NCBI RefSeq assembly: GCF_964355755.1
Contig: NC_092677.1
Coordinates: forward strand, 7,629,001-7,693,000
DNA from: Antedon mediterranea
Lineage: Eukaryota > Echinodermata > Crinoidea > Comatulida > Antedonidae
DNA: 64,000 bases
Reading direction: 5' to 3'
Shown: piece after piece, positions 21,427-33,515 of the stretch
Numbering within the stretch: the first letter of the stretch is position 1
Layout of the letters: every line of letters begins with the position of its first letter
Made by a program: the position numbers and the translations under genes
Notes under the pieces: generated by a model
The model's database searches: none
Seen by the model: only the letters and a program-made list of their open reading frames with translations
Told to the model about the DNA's origin: nothing

Positions 21427-23380
21427 GTCTGTGTCTTATTATGCAAAACAATTTTTACAACGTATCGCCTGTAAAGCCAGTGTATCCATTGTTATACTTA
21501 TGCATACTGTGGCAGATATATCATATCCATTATTCGATCACATTTTTATTTATATTTTATTTATGTCCGTTATGTTGGATATTATTAAGTGTAGTGCCTA
21601 TTGTTGTGGTAAATCACGTGTACATTTTTATTTCTAATGTTTAAAATAGTCTTTAGTAAAATGATCATAATGCGAATGGTTAATCGGCGAGTTACTGAAC
21701 CCCCGAATAAACCATATCGGAGCTGCGCATTCTATGACCGTGCAGCTGTTTCCTCTAACTACGTTATCTTGCTGATGGGGATTCCCTTTAAAAAAAAAAC
21801 ACGCACTTTGCGTGTCAAATCATGGAAAGAAACACGTACGATCGTTGTCCATGGCCAGGTGAAGATGGCGTCTTTATTACTAATAACCATACGTTCTGGA
21901 ACGTCTATATGCCTCAAATGGTCAGAAAATCGGTCAGAAAATAGTGTTTTTTAATACATTATTACACTTTTCAGTAACTTATTAGTTTACAATACGTCGT
22001 GAAACGCGTTTCACTTGACGACTGACGTTTTAGTCGCCGGTGAACGCGTTTGGTGTAATGAAATGACAAACAATTATACAAGTAATATTTCAGATAAAAA
22101 TTTCAGTATAATTTACATACTATGAACATCATTAGTTGCACTGTCCAACAACAGCATAATAATCTTCATCAAATTACTTATTAATTTTGAGCTAGGCCTA
22201 GCTAGCTAGGCCGTTTACTCAGCCTAGCTAGCTAGGCTTGAATTTATGTCTAGGCTTATTCATGGTTTCGAAAAGGCTTGGTCGTTACGCCCCGTTTTTT
22301 CTCGCACATTAAGAATTGTGAAGAACTTCACAAAATCCTCTACAAAACAAGACTGGTATTTCAGATTAGTAAAGCGATATGGAAGCTTAGGCCTGATTGG
22401 AGGGCATCCTGTCATGGCCCATGGGATGGGTACTACGTACGGGTAAGGCCGAGTCAGTTTGGGTGCCAAGGTGAACAGACGATCGGGGCCAAGGACAATC
22501 GGGGCCATCATAGAGACGATCGGGTCTATTTTACGTTTGTCCCGATAGCCCTAGTGTATCGTTTGTAAATCCGTTCCATTATAGTTTATAATCGAGTTCT
22601 CGGCATCCATACCGAGATGAAGTGAAATATTGTGTTAGTTTTTAACGGAGTATTTTGAGCGTTGAGCAGATTGATAAATTCATAAAAAGTTCATAGATAA
22701 ATAAATAAAACTGAGCACACGTGGCGTACCGTAAACTGCAAACACACTGGATTATAGTGCTGAAATCAGCGATGTCCAGTCATCATTCTGAAGATTCTGA
22801 AGATTGTTCTTAAAAGCGTACTTTATTACAGTTTTCTACCGTTATGTACATTTTATTGGTATTTTATTATTATTAAGGAAAAGGCCGCGTGATTTTTAAA
22901 GAAAATCGTACGTATTGAAAACAATTTTATAAACAGTTGAAATGTATGAAAAATTGAAATTTTCTGCGGAGCTAGCTCCACTTATAAAAGGCCAGGAGGC
23001 CTAGTACCGATCGAGGTTTAAAAAAAATCGTCAATAGTATAATTAGAATTCAAAATGAACAAAAACATAATGAGCGTTTTTATTAAAAACACATAGAAAC
23101 GGCGATAATGTGTATCTAGTGCACCCCATACAAATTAGCGTGACCAAAATAAAACGCGACCGATATCAAACGTAGCCTAACTAGTATGATAAAAGGCGTC
23201 TAGCGGCGGATGTTGATTTTATCGCGACCGATTTCATCTGACACCGTGTGTTTGTGTGTGGCTTAGTGCTGCTTGCTAAACATTAAAGATCCACGTGCAG
23301 TTTAGGTACCGGTCTTTTTAGTAGGTTATTCCATTCGAAAAATAGAGGTGTATTGTATTGTGTAGACAAATTATGACTAA
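21427..23380. other. No recognisable gene
   Basis: Open frames at 21637-21954 and 22246-22568 have no family motifs. CTAGGCCTAGCTAGCTAGG-like words cluster at 22190-22240. Nothing firm can be annotated. Confidence 0.5.
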
Positions 23381-23785
23381 GATACGACTAGGAATTTTAG
23401 AATTGAAAAAGGAAGATGGAATTGTATAAATAGAAATGAAAGATTATGCAAATTATGTGCTTTACAATCAATTGAAGATGAATATCATTTCACTTTAGTT
23501 TGTCCATTTTATTCAGATATTAGAACTAAATATATGTTTTCCTTTTATACAAACAACCCAACTAAATTAAAATATATTTATCTTATGTCTGCCACAAATA
23601 CTGATCTTATTTTTAAACTTGGAAAATATTTATTTTTTTCATTTAAACGTAGAACAGAATTTTTAAACGCACTCAACTGATATTTATTTAATATTGTATT
23701 ACATTGTATATTATTTGGGCCAAAGGCCATATATAATAAATGTTTCTTGGATCTCCAAGAAAGAATGAATGAATGAATGTATTAA
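23381..23785 (+). pseudogene. LINE 3' end with intact RT C-terminus (5'-truncated)
   Basis: A frame without a start runs from 23381 to the TGA at 23678-23680. It encodes the C-terminal region of a CR1/L2/Jockey-type reverse transcriptase: IEKGRWNCINRNERLCKLC, then SIEDEYHFTLVCPFYSDIR (the CxxC...H....C knuckle), and the end FKRRTEFLNALN. The 3' UTR contains ttgggccaaaggccat, a terminal hairpin (ttcttgg/ccaagaa) and a (gaat)n tail at 23765-23780. This is a typical 5'-truncated LINE insertion. It lies within the left outer arm of the 23.8-30.4 kb inverted structure. Confidence 0.8.
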
Positions 23786-23965
23786 ATCGGTGTAAGTGTT
23801 TGACCAGGGAGTTGAAATCCCTGTTTGACCAATAAATATACAGTACTGTAGTCCCAGACTGGTGGCATTTCGGATGTTCCACTTTAACTACGGGGGTTCA
23901 TAACGTAGCAATTTCTAACATTAATATTAATTATATTGCCTGGTTTCAGCTGACATAACAGTGCA
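23786..23965. repeat. Outer inverted arm, left
   Basis: Words ttaaatcggtgta, cagactggtg, ggatgttccactttaactac and ggttcataacg are reverse-complemented at 30285-30420. The LINE fragment at 23381-23785 interrupts the outward continuation, since gaggtgtattgt at about 23345 matches further along the right arm. Confidence 0.7.
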
Positions 23966-24756
23966 TATTTATTTATTTTCATTTTACATTTTAATAATAT
24001 TCTATAAAAAACAAAACCCAATACGATTTATAGATTATTGTGTCAATATATAATTTATCGTGTTTATTACACGTCTTACTCTGAGGCTCTCATCATTTTA
24101 AAATTATGAGAGCATCAGCAACATCATAAGTGAGGTACGTAATCAGCTAGGGTACGTTTATAGGAGAATTATTTTTAGTATAGGGGAGACCGGGGAGCTT
24201 TGAAACAAGGGCACATTGAAACTGGGTCGTTTATTTTCGATACGAACAAATTGGGCGAAAGTTTTAAATACCATAGCAACCCTATCACCGTATACAAGCT
24301 ATTTACCAAGTACAGTATCAGCGAATTTTGATTATTAACTCAAGAAATATCACTATTTTATTAATTTTAACACCTCAAAGTAATTATTAGTGACGTCACT
24401 TTATTATAAATAACTCCTAGAATATAGTGTTTACTATTTTTTCTAGTATAGGTTTAAAAAGACATATTATTACTTGTTTAATCACTGCATTGTGTTTAGC
24501 CGTGCGAGTCGTCATTTTTTTTTCTAGGCAGGAACAGAAGTTGGTTGTGCATACGGGGTACGTTGAAACCAAAGATCTTATAATATACTAAAGATGTGAC
24601 ACTACCCGCGTTTACACGTAACACTTTAGAAGCGTCAAATTATAGTGTGCGCCCCCTCGCTTAAACAAGTAACGAACTTTTGCGTGACGATGATCGCAGT
24701 ATTCTTTAGAAAATGGGATTGAGGAGTCGCGCCAAAGTTTGTATGGTTAAGAAACA

Positions 24757-24869
24757 ATGAATGAAAAGAGAAAAAGTGGAGGGATGTACTGTGCTGCAAT
24801 TAATTGTAAAAGCAATTCAAAGGTCAACCCAGAACTTAAGCTTTACAATTTTCCCAAAGACAAGAACAG
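24757..24869 (+). pseudogene. THAP domain, exon 1
   Basis: ATG at 24757 opens 37 codons ending at a good splice donor (aacag|gtaagt, GT at 24870). The peptide contains CAAINCKSNSKVNPELKLY and then FPKDKNR, the N-terminal half of a C2CH THAP zinc finger (first C-x4-C pair and the conserved FPKD). It splices in phase 2 to the exon at 25550. THAP domains bind DNA in a sequence-specific way; here it probably recognised the element ends. Confidence 0.7.
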
Positions 24870-25549
24870 GTAAGTTTATGTAATTAAATAAGTAGCCTAG
24901 GCTACATCTTAACATATGCTATGTAGGCCTGGGGACTAATCTTACTTTACTGTATTCAATTTATACATATATTAATAAACTAGGCTAGGTAGACCTATTA
25001 TTAATAATTATTATTTAAACGTATGAAATGATTATTAATATCATTATTAGGCTGCTACTAGTACATTAGTTATATAAACAGTGAAATTACACTAATTTCA
25101 CTGTTACCTGGTTATATTACTTATCCTTTAAAATTTAGTACCCTTAACAAACAATTTTTAAAACTTTCAATTCAAGAAACATTTATTGACCAAATATATA
25201 TCATTACAATTGTTGGCATATAAGTAAAAATTTGGTCGAAAGACTACATTGGCATGTCGATGTAGGCCTAGTCCCTCTTTTTACATTATACACTATTTGT
25301 ATTGTTCCCTGGTTATATTACTTATCCGTTGAGTAGCCCTAACAAACAATTTTTAATTGAATCTTATACTTAATATTTATGAAATTCAACCGTTAGTTAG
25401 TTAGTTAGTGGTTTTAGGTTAGGCTTAAGTATTTGATTTTAGGCCCTAACCAATTTGAAAATCAATTAGCATGCACGCAGACGTCCTATAATTACGTAAA
25501 CGTTAATTATGATAAAGCAAAAACTCACTAGACAATTATTAATTTACAG

Positions 25550-25770
25550 GTGTGCAAAATGGGCCCAGAACACACGACGCGCGGATTGAAAACGAAACCA
25601 AGTTCCTATTTACACCGTAATTGCCACTTGTGCAATATTCATTTCGAAGAATCTCAAATACTGCAAAAAGATTGTATGGAATGCATTCCCTACAATATTT
25701 GATGTCCCAAATCCACCACACCAAGTAGTTAATGTCCTATCTATCTGTGAAAAGATTTTTGTTTCTAACT
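25550..25770 (+). pseudogene. THAP domain, exon 2, frameshifted
   Basis: After the acceptor aatttacag the frame restores RCAKWAQNTRR, then hits a TGA at 25587-25589. Another frame continues with SSYLHRNCHLCNIHFEES, supplying the C-x2-H pair of the zinc finger, and a third gives AFPTIFDVPNPP, the usual THAP end (AVPTIF). Two frameshifts thus kill the domain. The intron of about 680 bp carries no other signal. Confidence 0.7.
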
Positions 25771-25834
25771 AGACTTTAACAAATACTTACATACATCAAA
25801 CATCAGCAGAAAAATAAAGTTAAAAATCGCTACC

Positions 25835-25990
25835 ATGTTACATAGATTTGGTATGAAGTTGCATCTTTGTTCACCAGCAATTGAAACATTGCTAATTGAA
25901 ACGTACGTAAACCTACGCATATTCTTCAACAGAGACATAATCAGTGATAAGAAGAAGAGTAAAAAATTAATTAAAGTATCACATTTATGA
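25835..25990 (+). pseudogene. Possible transposase C-terminus
   Basis: A 51-codon frame, open also upstream, reads AIETLLIETYVNLRIFFNRD and ends with a lysine-rich tail before TGA at 25988. Its position between the THAP exons and the right TIR, and the YVNLRIFF-like pattern, fit the end of a THAP-family transposase. The similarity is weak and from memory. Confidence 0.3.
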
Positions 25991-26925
25991 GGTATGGTAA
26001 AGTTGTAGGAGGTCTGTACGCGCTCCGGTCTGTGCATTATCGGCTAGAAATGATGATCATTTACGACGGTCTGGTATGATGATTGTATAATTGTAAATAT
26101 GATGATTTTATTTCAATGTTTCTACATTTTTTATATTTCTTCTGAGTGGCCCGTGCATCATTTCGCAATAGTTATTGAGTTAATTTTTAACTGAGACTAC
26201 TATAACATAACTAATTGTTATTTCAGGTTTTAAATAAATTATAATAATAAATGAATGTCATGGCGAATGATGGGTACATGTATGCCTAGTATGAATTGTC
26301 TCAGAATTGACTATCATAATCTGTTTCATATCATGCCTGTAGGCTTAAGCCTATAATTGTTTATAAATATATTCCGAAAAATTACTGCAGTAAAATAGTC
26401 GAAGTAGTGATTTTAAAAAGTGACTTCTTGTTCTTTTTTAATTGTTTATAACACACTATTTGACTAATATAATTTCCTAATCTGCACGGTTTTGCTGCTG
26501 GATGAAAAAGAACAACACATCAAGAACAAAAACGGAATACGATGCGCTTAGTGTTAATACCAGAGGGACCGACTCGCATAAATAAGTAGTAGTGATGTGA
26601 GTCTCCCTGATTACTCCTAGATGATGATTTTGAGGATGATGATAAACTTTCAATAATAACAACAATATTCAGTAATTAAACAAATAGATATACAAAGTAC
26701 AGGAAATAAGTCTATCATTATAATTTAATCACACATTACCGCAATTATTGTGATGAAAAAAATTGAGTATTCAGTTACAATAAAGTAGACATATCTGATC
26801 CATAAATCTACTTGTTTGAGCGAGGGGGCGCCCTATAAAATGAGCTCCATGTGTGTTACATGAATTGCACGTAAAATTCCGAGAGTGTCCCATCTTCAGT
26901 ATATAGGATCTTTGGTTGAAACGGA

Positions 26926-29895
26926 GTATGGTCGAAGCGGCCGCCTTCCAAAGCGGAAGAGTCTAAATGTCATCCGTCAGGGCACCTATTTATTTTACGC
27001 ATGCGCAATTAATTCCTTGGATAGATGGACCACAAATTATAGATCGTATTTTACCATTTGCACAATTATTCGATTATTACAGTGTAAGTGCAACGCGATG
27101 GTGAAAGTTGTTCTCGTTTTACCTTTGTAATTTTCATGCAATTCCACTACAAAACCATGAATCATAATTTTACCGTACTGCTGCAAAATTTTAATTTAGT
27201 AATTTTATTGCGTCACGGCACCTAGTTAGCTCAGTGCTGAGTTAGCTACATGCACTGAGTAAGTTAGCATACGTTGTTCGGTTATATCGATATGAACGAA
27301 GGTCTGAATTCACTATGAATCTGGTAGTTCCCTGACGGATGATAAGTATTAATTGTCATCCGTCAGGGCACCTATATAGTTAACATACACGTTGTTTTCC
27401 GTTAACATACACGTTTTTAATTCATTCTGTGTAACTGGTAGTGCCCTGACGGATGATAAGTATTAATTGTCATCCGTCAGGGCACCTATAGTTATAACAT
27501 ACACGTTGCTAATTCACTGTGAAACTGGTAGTGCCTGACGGATGAAAAGTATTAATTGTCATCCGTTAGGGCACCTATATAGTTAACATACACGTTGTTA
27601 ATTCACTAATCTGGTAGTGCCCTGACGGATGATAAGTATTAATTTTCATCCGTCAGGGCACCTATATAGTTAACATACACGTTATTAATTCACTCTGTGT
27701 AACTGGTAGTGCCCTGACGGATGATAAGTATTAATTGTCATCCGTCAGGGCACCTATATAGTTAACATACACGTTGTTAATTCACTCTGTGTAACTGGTA
27801 GTGCCCTGACGGATGATAAGTATTAATTGTCATCCGTCAGGGCACCTATAGTTAACATACACGTTGTTAATTCACTGTGTAACGTAGTGCCCTGACGGAT
27901 GATAGGTATTAATTGTTACACAGAGTGAATTAATAACGTGTATGTTAACTATAGGTGCCCTGACGGATGACAATTAATCCTTATCATCCGTCAGGGCACT
28001 ACCAGTTACACAGTGAATTAACAACATGATATGTTAACTATATAGGTGCCCTGACGGATGACAATTAATCCTTATCATCCGTCAGGGCACTACCAGATTC
28101 ATAGTGAATTAACAACGTGTATGTTAACTATATAGGTGCCCTGACAGATGACAATTAATACTCATCATCCGTCAGGGCACTACGTTACATACATAGTGAA
28201 TTAACAACGTGTATGTTAACTATATAGGTGCCCTGACGGACGACAATTAATACTTATCATCCGTCAGGGCACTACCAGTTACACAGAGTGAATTAATAAC
28301 GTGTATGTTAACTATATAGGTGCCCTGACGGATGACAATTAATCCTTATCATCCGTCAGGGCACTACCAGTTTAGACCTACACAGTGAATTAACAACATG
28401 ATAATGTTAGCTTTATAGATGCCCTGACGGATGACAATTAATACTTATCATCCGTAAGGACACTACGTTACACAGTGAATTAACAACGTGTATGTTAACT
28501 ATATACGTGCCCTGACGGATGACAATTAATACCTATCATCCGTCAGGGCACTGCCAGTTACACAGAGTGAATTAATAACGTGTATGTTAACTATATAGGT
28601 GCCCTGACGGATGACAATTAATCCTTATCATCCGTCAGGGCACTACCAGTTACACAGTGAATTAACAACATGATATGTTAACTTTATAGGTGCCCTGACG
28701 GATGACAATTAATACTTATCATCCGTCAGGGCACTACCAGATTCATAGTGAATTAACAACGTAATGTATGTTAACTATATAGGTGCCCTGACGGATGACA
28801 ATTAATACTTATCATCCGTCAGGGCACTACCAGATTCATAGTGAATTAACAACGTCATGTATGTTAACTATATAGGTGCCCTGACGGATGACAATTAATA
28901 CTTATCATCCGTCAGGGCACTACGTTACACAGTGAATTAACAACGTGTATGTTAACTATTTAGGTGCCCTGACGGATGACAATTAATACTTATCATCCGT
29001 CAGGGCACTACCAGATTCATAGTGAATTAACAACGTCATGTATGTTAACTATATAGGTGCCCTGACGGATGACAATTAATACTTATCATCCGTCAGGGCA
29101 CTACGTTACACAGTGAATTAACAACGTGTATGTTAACTATTTAGGTGCCCTGACGGATGACTTTTCATCCGTCAGGGCACGACCAGTTTCACAGTGAATT
29201 AGCAACCTGTATGTTAACTATATAGGTGGCCTGACGGATGACAATTAATACTTATCATCCGTCAGGGCACTACCAGATTCGGGCCAGATTCATAGTGAAT
29301 TAACAACGTGTAGGCCCCTATGTTAACTATTTAGGTGCCCTGACGGATGACAAATAATACTTATCATCCGTCAGGGCACTACCAGTTACACAGAGTGAAT
29401 TAACAACGTGTATGTTAACGGAAAACAACGTGTATGTTAACTATAGGTGCCCCGACGGATGACAATTAATACTTATCATCCGTCAGGGCACTACCAGATT
29501 CATAGTGAATTCAGACCTTCGTTCATATCGATAGAGCCGAACAACGTATGCTAACTCAGTGCATGTAGCTAACTTAGCACTGAGCTAACTAGGTGCCGTG
29601 ACGCAATAAAATTACTAAATATAACCAAATTATGATTATTCGAAGATTAAAATTTTGCAACAGTACGGTAAAATTATGATTCATGGTTTTGTAGTGGAAT
29701 TGCATGAAAATTACAAAGGTAAAACGAGAACAACTTTCACTGCACTTACACTGTAATAATCGAATAATTGTGCAAATGGTAAAATACGATCTATGAATTG
29801 CGGTTCATCTATCCAAGGAATTAAGTGCGCATGCGTAAAATAAATAGGTGCCCTGACGGATGACATTTAGACTCTTCCAACCAGAGCGGCCGCCA
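26926..29895. mobile_element. 3-kb palindromic element packed with hairpins
   Basis: The outer arms (about 26930-27340 and 29490-29895) are inverted copies of about 400 bp. They share agcggccgc, agactcttcc/ggaagagtct, gcgcatgcgtaaaataaata, tcatggttttgtagtggaat and cgatatgaacgaaggtctga. Between them is an array of hairpin-forming units. Its direction reverses near 27910, so the array is itself part of the palindrome, with the centre displaced to the left. No coding region was found. It lies directly beside the THAP element and within the outer arms 23786-23965 and 30285-30420. Confidence 0.85.
27320..29490. repeat. Array of about 24 hairpin units, period about 92 bp
   Basis: Each unit holds gtgccctgacggatga, a 13-base AT-rich loop, and tcatccgtcagggcac, a perfect 16-bp-stem hairpin. 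A 40-50 base spacer of the type ttaactatatag and ttcactctgtgtaactgg follows. Seven units run one way (27320-27905) and about seventeen the other (27940-29490). Most stems remain perfect while spacers vary (short variants at 29148-29180, decayed stems at 28420 and 28450). Confidence 0.9.
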
Positions 29896-31544
29896 GTTTA
29901 ATATCGTCATTTGTATGGAACGCCATGTGCGCTTTAATCTTTGATTGTCGTTGTCAACGCCATGGCCTATGGCGAGTTGAGTTACAGCTAATATATATAT
30001 AATATAAAGGAGTATGGTCAAACCAATATAAGCCAAATTATGTACTATCGAATCTTAAATATATTGGTAGTGAAGGGAAAAAATAACGTTGAACTGACCC
30101 GACGTTTCTCGATAACTCTCCTATCCAATCTTTATACAGTATTGCAATTAATATAACAACAAAATACACAGTAAATTAAAATACATAAAATGACTGTACA
30201 AAAACACAATATAATTATAATGTTCAAATAGATTTACTTTATGGTATACATAACTATACTGTAGGCCTACAAAAAAACCCAACAATATAATTAATATTAA
30301 TGTTAGAAATTGCAACGTTATGAACCTCCGTAGTTAAAGTGGAACATCCGACATGACACCAGTCTGTTCTGGATCAACTATATTGGTCAAACACAATACA
30401 CCGATTTAATACACAATACACCCCTATCTATTATGGTTCGGCGAAAACCCAGTAAATTAACTAACTTTTAGCTCAGTAAAACTTGCGTGGCATTCATACA
30501 CAGTCATTTTGCGTTTGACAACCTTGTATTATATGTCGCCCTCTATGTCTAACTATAATATCTTAAGTTTCGGTCGAAACAATGAACCCGGTCAGCCAAT
30601 TTGCATAATCATCATTTCGAATACAGTATATATGTCAATATGACTATTAATTTACTCTTTTGAGATGATCCCATATAATAACCACCTTTCATCTTAAACA
30701 CTACCGGTATACTTCCCAATCTTAGTTTCTCATGGACCAATTTAAAAATAAAGGTGACCAACAAAAAATAATAAATAACTAATAATAAGTTTTCCCTTTA
30801 TTTTAGGTTTTTTCGTGGTCTTTGTCTCATATTATTCGTTCGTGTCGTATCGTGTAAGTAAAAACGAAGTCATTTTATTTTGTTCTGTCCAATGCACCAT
30901 TCTCAAAAATAAATGTTCTGATGAATATTCCAAACTAGACCGTAGATTGAACCTGGTTGTATATTCTATTTTTTATTTGGAAAACAAGCACGTGCCTTTA
31001 TTACCAATCTAAAGTGGGTACAGAATTAGATGTAACAATTTATTAAATTATAACTGTTACCCTCTTCAATTTAGTTCGCCATTTCTACTGTACAGTATAT
31101 TTTGTCTTAATAATTGTTTACGACGAAACAAAAGCCAAATCGTCAAGTTTAGCCTGGCAAATCATGGTATATAAACATAAAGTTAAACAACCAACTAAAT
31201 ATTAAGGCTCATTATTCTTTTTGTTGTGACCGACTGGATGAAAATGAGCAAGTGGCATTCTCGCGTCTTATTATCTGTTATTAAGGCTATGAAGTGAGGT
31301 AATTAAACTACAATAGTCTAGGACCTGGGTAAGATTTGTGTTTGTGCCAATGGACAAACTGTATGGTATCAAATTAAAGCATACACAATATGCTACCCAT
31401 TGCTACCCAACTTGTATTGAACATTTTTAATTATGAAGCTAATTGTATGGAAAATGTGCACATTTATGCTAGGTGTATTAAGAATTGATGCGTGATAAAA
31501 TTTACCGTTAATATTTATATATATATTTTCCACTACCGATATAG
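29896..31544. other. No recognisable gene apart from the right outer arm
   Basis: AT-rich DNA. The part at 30285-30420 is the right outer inverted arm. A methionine-led short frame at 31238 followed by a donor-like site was examined as a leader exon for the Ig exon, but its phase does not fit. Confidence 0.5.
30285..30420. repeat. Outer inverted arm, right
   Basis: Reverse complement of 23786-23965, with gttatgaacctccgtagtta, agtggaacatccga and caccgatttaatacacaata. Together the arms bracket about 6.5 kb containing the THAP element and the hairpin palindrome. Confidence 0.7.
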
Positions 31545-31841
31545 TGACTGATAAAGTGATTCGTTTCTGCCCCGGAAGTGACATAGTCTTACACTGTCAT
31601 TATAATAGCACTGAGAAACTACTCTCTGTCGTATGGTTTGTAGAAAATGAAGACGTTTCATCATATACTGCAGAAACCAACAGATTGGTGGATAATAATG
31701 AAACAAAGTTTCAAATTCAAAATGGTTCGTTTTCATTAAAAGTCTTTGGAATAACGGAATCACAGAAATACAAATGTAGAGTAGTTGATGCAATGAATGA
31801 TGTTGAGAGAAATTTCTGGACGACACAACCACAACCAGACG
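31545..31841 (+). CDS. Immunoglobulin-domain exon
   Basis: A 297-base exon bounded by an acceptor (ccgatatag at 31544) and a strong donor (g|gtgagt, GT at 31842). Both introns fall after the first base of a codon, so the exon is a symmetric 1-1 module, the arrangement usual for Ig domains. The peptide has the B-strand cysteine in SDIVLHCHYN, the core tryptophan in SVVWFVENE, and the F-strand cysteine in ITESQKYKCRVVD, with V- or I-set spacing. An extra cysteine near the start (RFCPG) may form a second bond. It probably belongs to a cell-surface or secreted Ig-superfamily protein. Other exons of the gene are not in view except perhaps 33684-33719. Confidence 0.7.
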
Positions 31842-31948
31842 GTGAGTAAATCAATGATGATAATGAACAGTTCTTTCGCATTGAACACTATTACCTCTAC
31901 TTATTATTTTTTAGACCCGCTATATATTTTGTACAAATATAAAGTATT

Positions 31949-32541
31949 TATTACCTCCGCCAAGGAGGTTATGTTTTCACCCCTGTATGTTTGTGTGTGT
32001 GTTTGTGTGTGTGTGTGTCTGTGAACAGCCTGGAGGCCACAGTTTTTATCCGATTCTTACCAAATTTGGCAACAATGATCTATGCCCCAGAAGCTTGGAC
32101 GAGTTCGAATTTGAGGGGAAAAGGTCATAGGTCAAGGTCTCAACTAACAAAAAACTATTTTACTGCCTAGAGACCACAGTTTTTATCCGATTCTCACCAA
32201 ACTTAGCAACAATGATCAATGACATATCATATAATTGTGGTTAAATTTTGAAGGGTCAGGGTCAAAGATCAAGGTCCACAAAAAAAAAATGAAATAAAAA
32301 AATAATAATAAAAAAAACACCTCAGTGGGACTTGAACCAGCGATCTCAACTGTGAGAGGCTGGATACATAACCATTACACCACACTGTCATCCACAACTT
32401 TGTAGTGTGCAGTTAACATATTTACACTTAGAACTAATAAAAAAAAATGTACAAAAAAAAATATTCAGGGGGCATTTTATGTAGGGGAATTTTACAGTAG
32501 GCGCGCGGAGGTTTGTACTCTCGGAGTACCCTCTAGTTATT
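31949..32541. mobile_element. Widespread marine-invertebrate MITE with tRNA-like core
   Basis: The left end (cctccgccaaggaggttatg) and right end (gcggaggtttgtactctcgg, then agtaccctctagtt) are those of a repeat common in marine invertebrates, recalled from general knowledge. It contains a GT microsatellite (31987-32020), two diverged copies of a segment (ccacagtttttatccgattc, at 32038 and 32172) and, on the minus strand at 32322-32394, a tRNA-like sequence with A box (tggtgtaatggttatg) and B box (ggttcaagtccc). It sits in the intron after the Ig exon. Confidence 0.65.
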
Positions 32542-33236
32542 ATTATAAAGCATTAACTACGGTACAACCAATTATATTTGATGCTACCTTAGTAATTCTA
32601 ATGAGACCTTTTTTGTGTGTTTCATTTCAATTACCGAACCAAGCAATAAAAGAGATAACTAGTACTGATTGAATAACTGTTTCATAGAATAATTTCAAAG
32701 TACAACAGCTAATATTAAATTTATTTAGCTTTCTAAAGAAATATAAACTATGGTGACCTTTCTTAAATATCTCGGCCGTATTTTTTCCAAACCTAATCAG
32801 TATATAATATGTATATATCATTCAAAAAATGCCATGATTAGTCATTGTAGGCCTATTGAAAATTACGGGGTTTTATTTTTTATTTTGATATTATGAATTA
32901 AGCCTATTTTTTTCAACTTAGCAACTCATCAATAATTAGTAATAATTGTTTGGCTTTTATGTACAACAATATAGGCCTATTCACTGATACTGATATCTAT
33001 GTCTGTTTTTAATCCATTTTGTTCTTTTGTTTTAACATCTTATTCGTTTCTCCATGATTTTAAAAACAATTTAATTTATTACTTATTTATGGTTAGTCAA
33101 TCAATAATCAATTTGATACATTTATTATAAAGTAATTATGCCAATATTGATTGATTAGGCCAAGAAAGAAAAAAAGGCCTCAATCATAAAATACAATCTA
33201 GTTGCCAATATCCCAGCATCCCATACCCGTTCATGT
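32542..33236. other. No recognisable gene
   Basis: AT-rich intronic or intergenic DNA. The minus-strand frame at 32627-32821 has no motif. Confidence 0.5.
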
Positions 33237-33515
33237 GAGTGTGTGGCAGGCTGAAACCATTTCATGATTTTGGATAAAATACATTTATTTATAGTATTTA
33301 TCCGACAATATAACTTACTTATTATATTATCATGGGATATTTTTCTAGCCATAAACAACAAATATCTTAGGCCTAGTAATTTAATTAAAATTGACAGAAG
33401 AAAACCCGGACCGATGTTGGCAGTGGCGGACTGCTTTTGGCCACAAATTTCGAACCAAAACTGGTCCGACCGGACCGATTTTGGCCCCGGACCATAATAT
33501 TTGTCGTGACTCCGC
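33237..33515 (-). repeat. Dispersed GGTCCGG/CCGGACC repeat, copy B
   Basis: Inverted copy of 11905-12210, sharing tgagtgtgtggcaggctg, the gatatttttctagccataaa stretch and the ggaccgattttggcc words. The orders correspond end to end. Confidence 0.75.

Larger units (their letters stand above)
24545..26925 (+). mobile_element. THAP-type DNA transposon remnant
   Basis: Inverted ends of about 110-120 bp (about 24545-24665 and 26813-26925) share aaagatctt/ggatctttg, gtgtcac-like words and agcgagggggcgc. Inside, a two-exon THAP DNA-binding domain lies near the left end and a possible transposase C-terminal frame at 25835-25990. THAP domains are found in P-element-like and related transposases. The order, orientation and TIRs suggest an internally deleted autonomous element. 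Confidence 0.6.

Noticed and set aside
27320-29490. CRISPR array
   Set aside because: Repeats are regular, but the spacers are homologous to one another, the repeat orientation flips, and the sequence is animal DNA.
31238-31293. Leader exon for the Ig gene (starts MKMSKWHSRVLL)
   Set aside because: The donor-like site leaves phase 2, incompatible with the phase 1 acceptor of the Ig exon.
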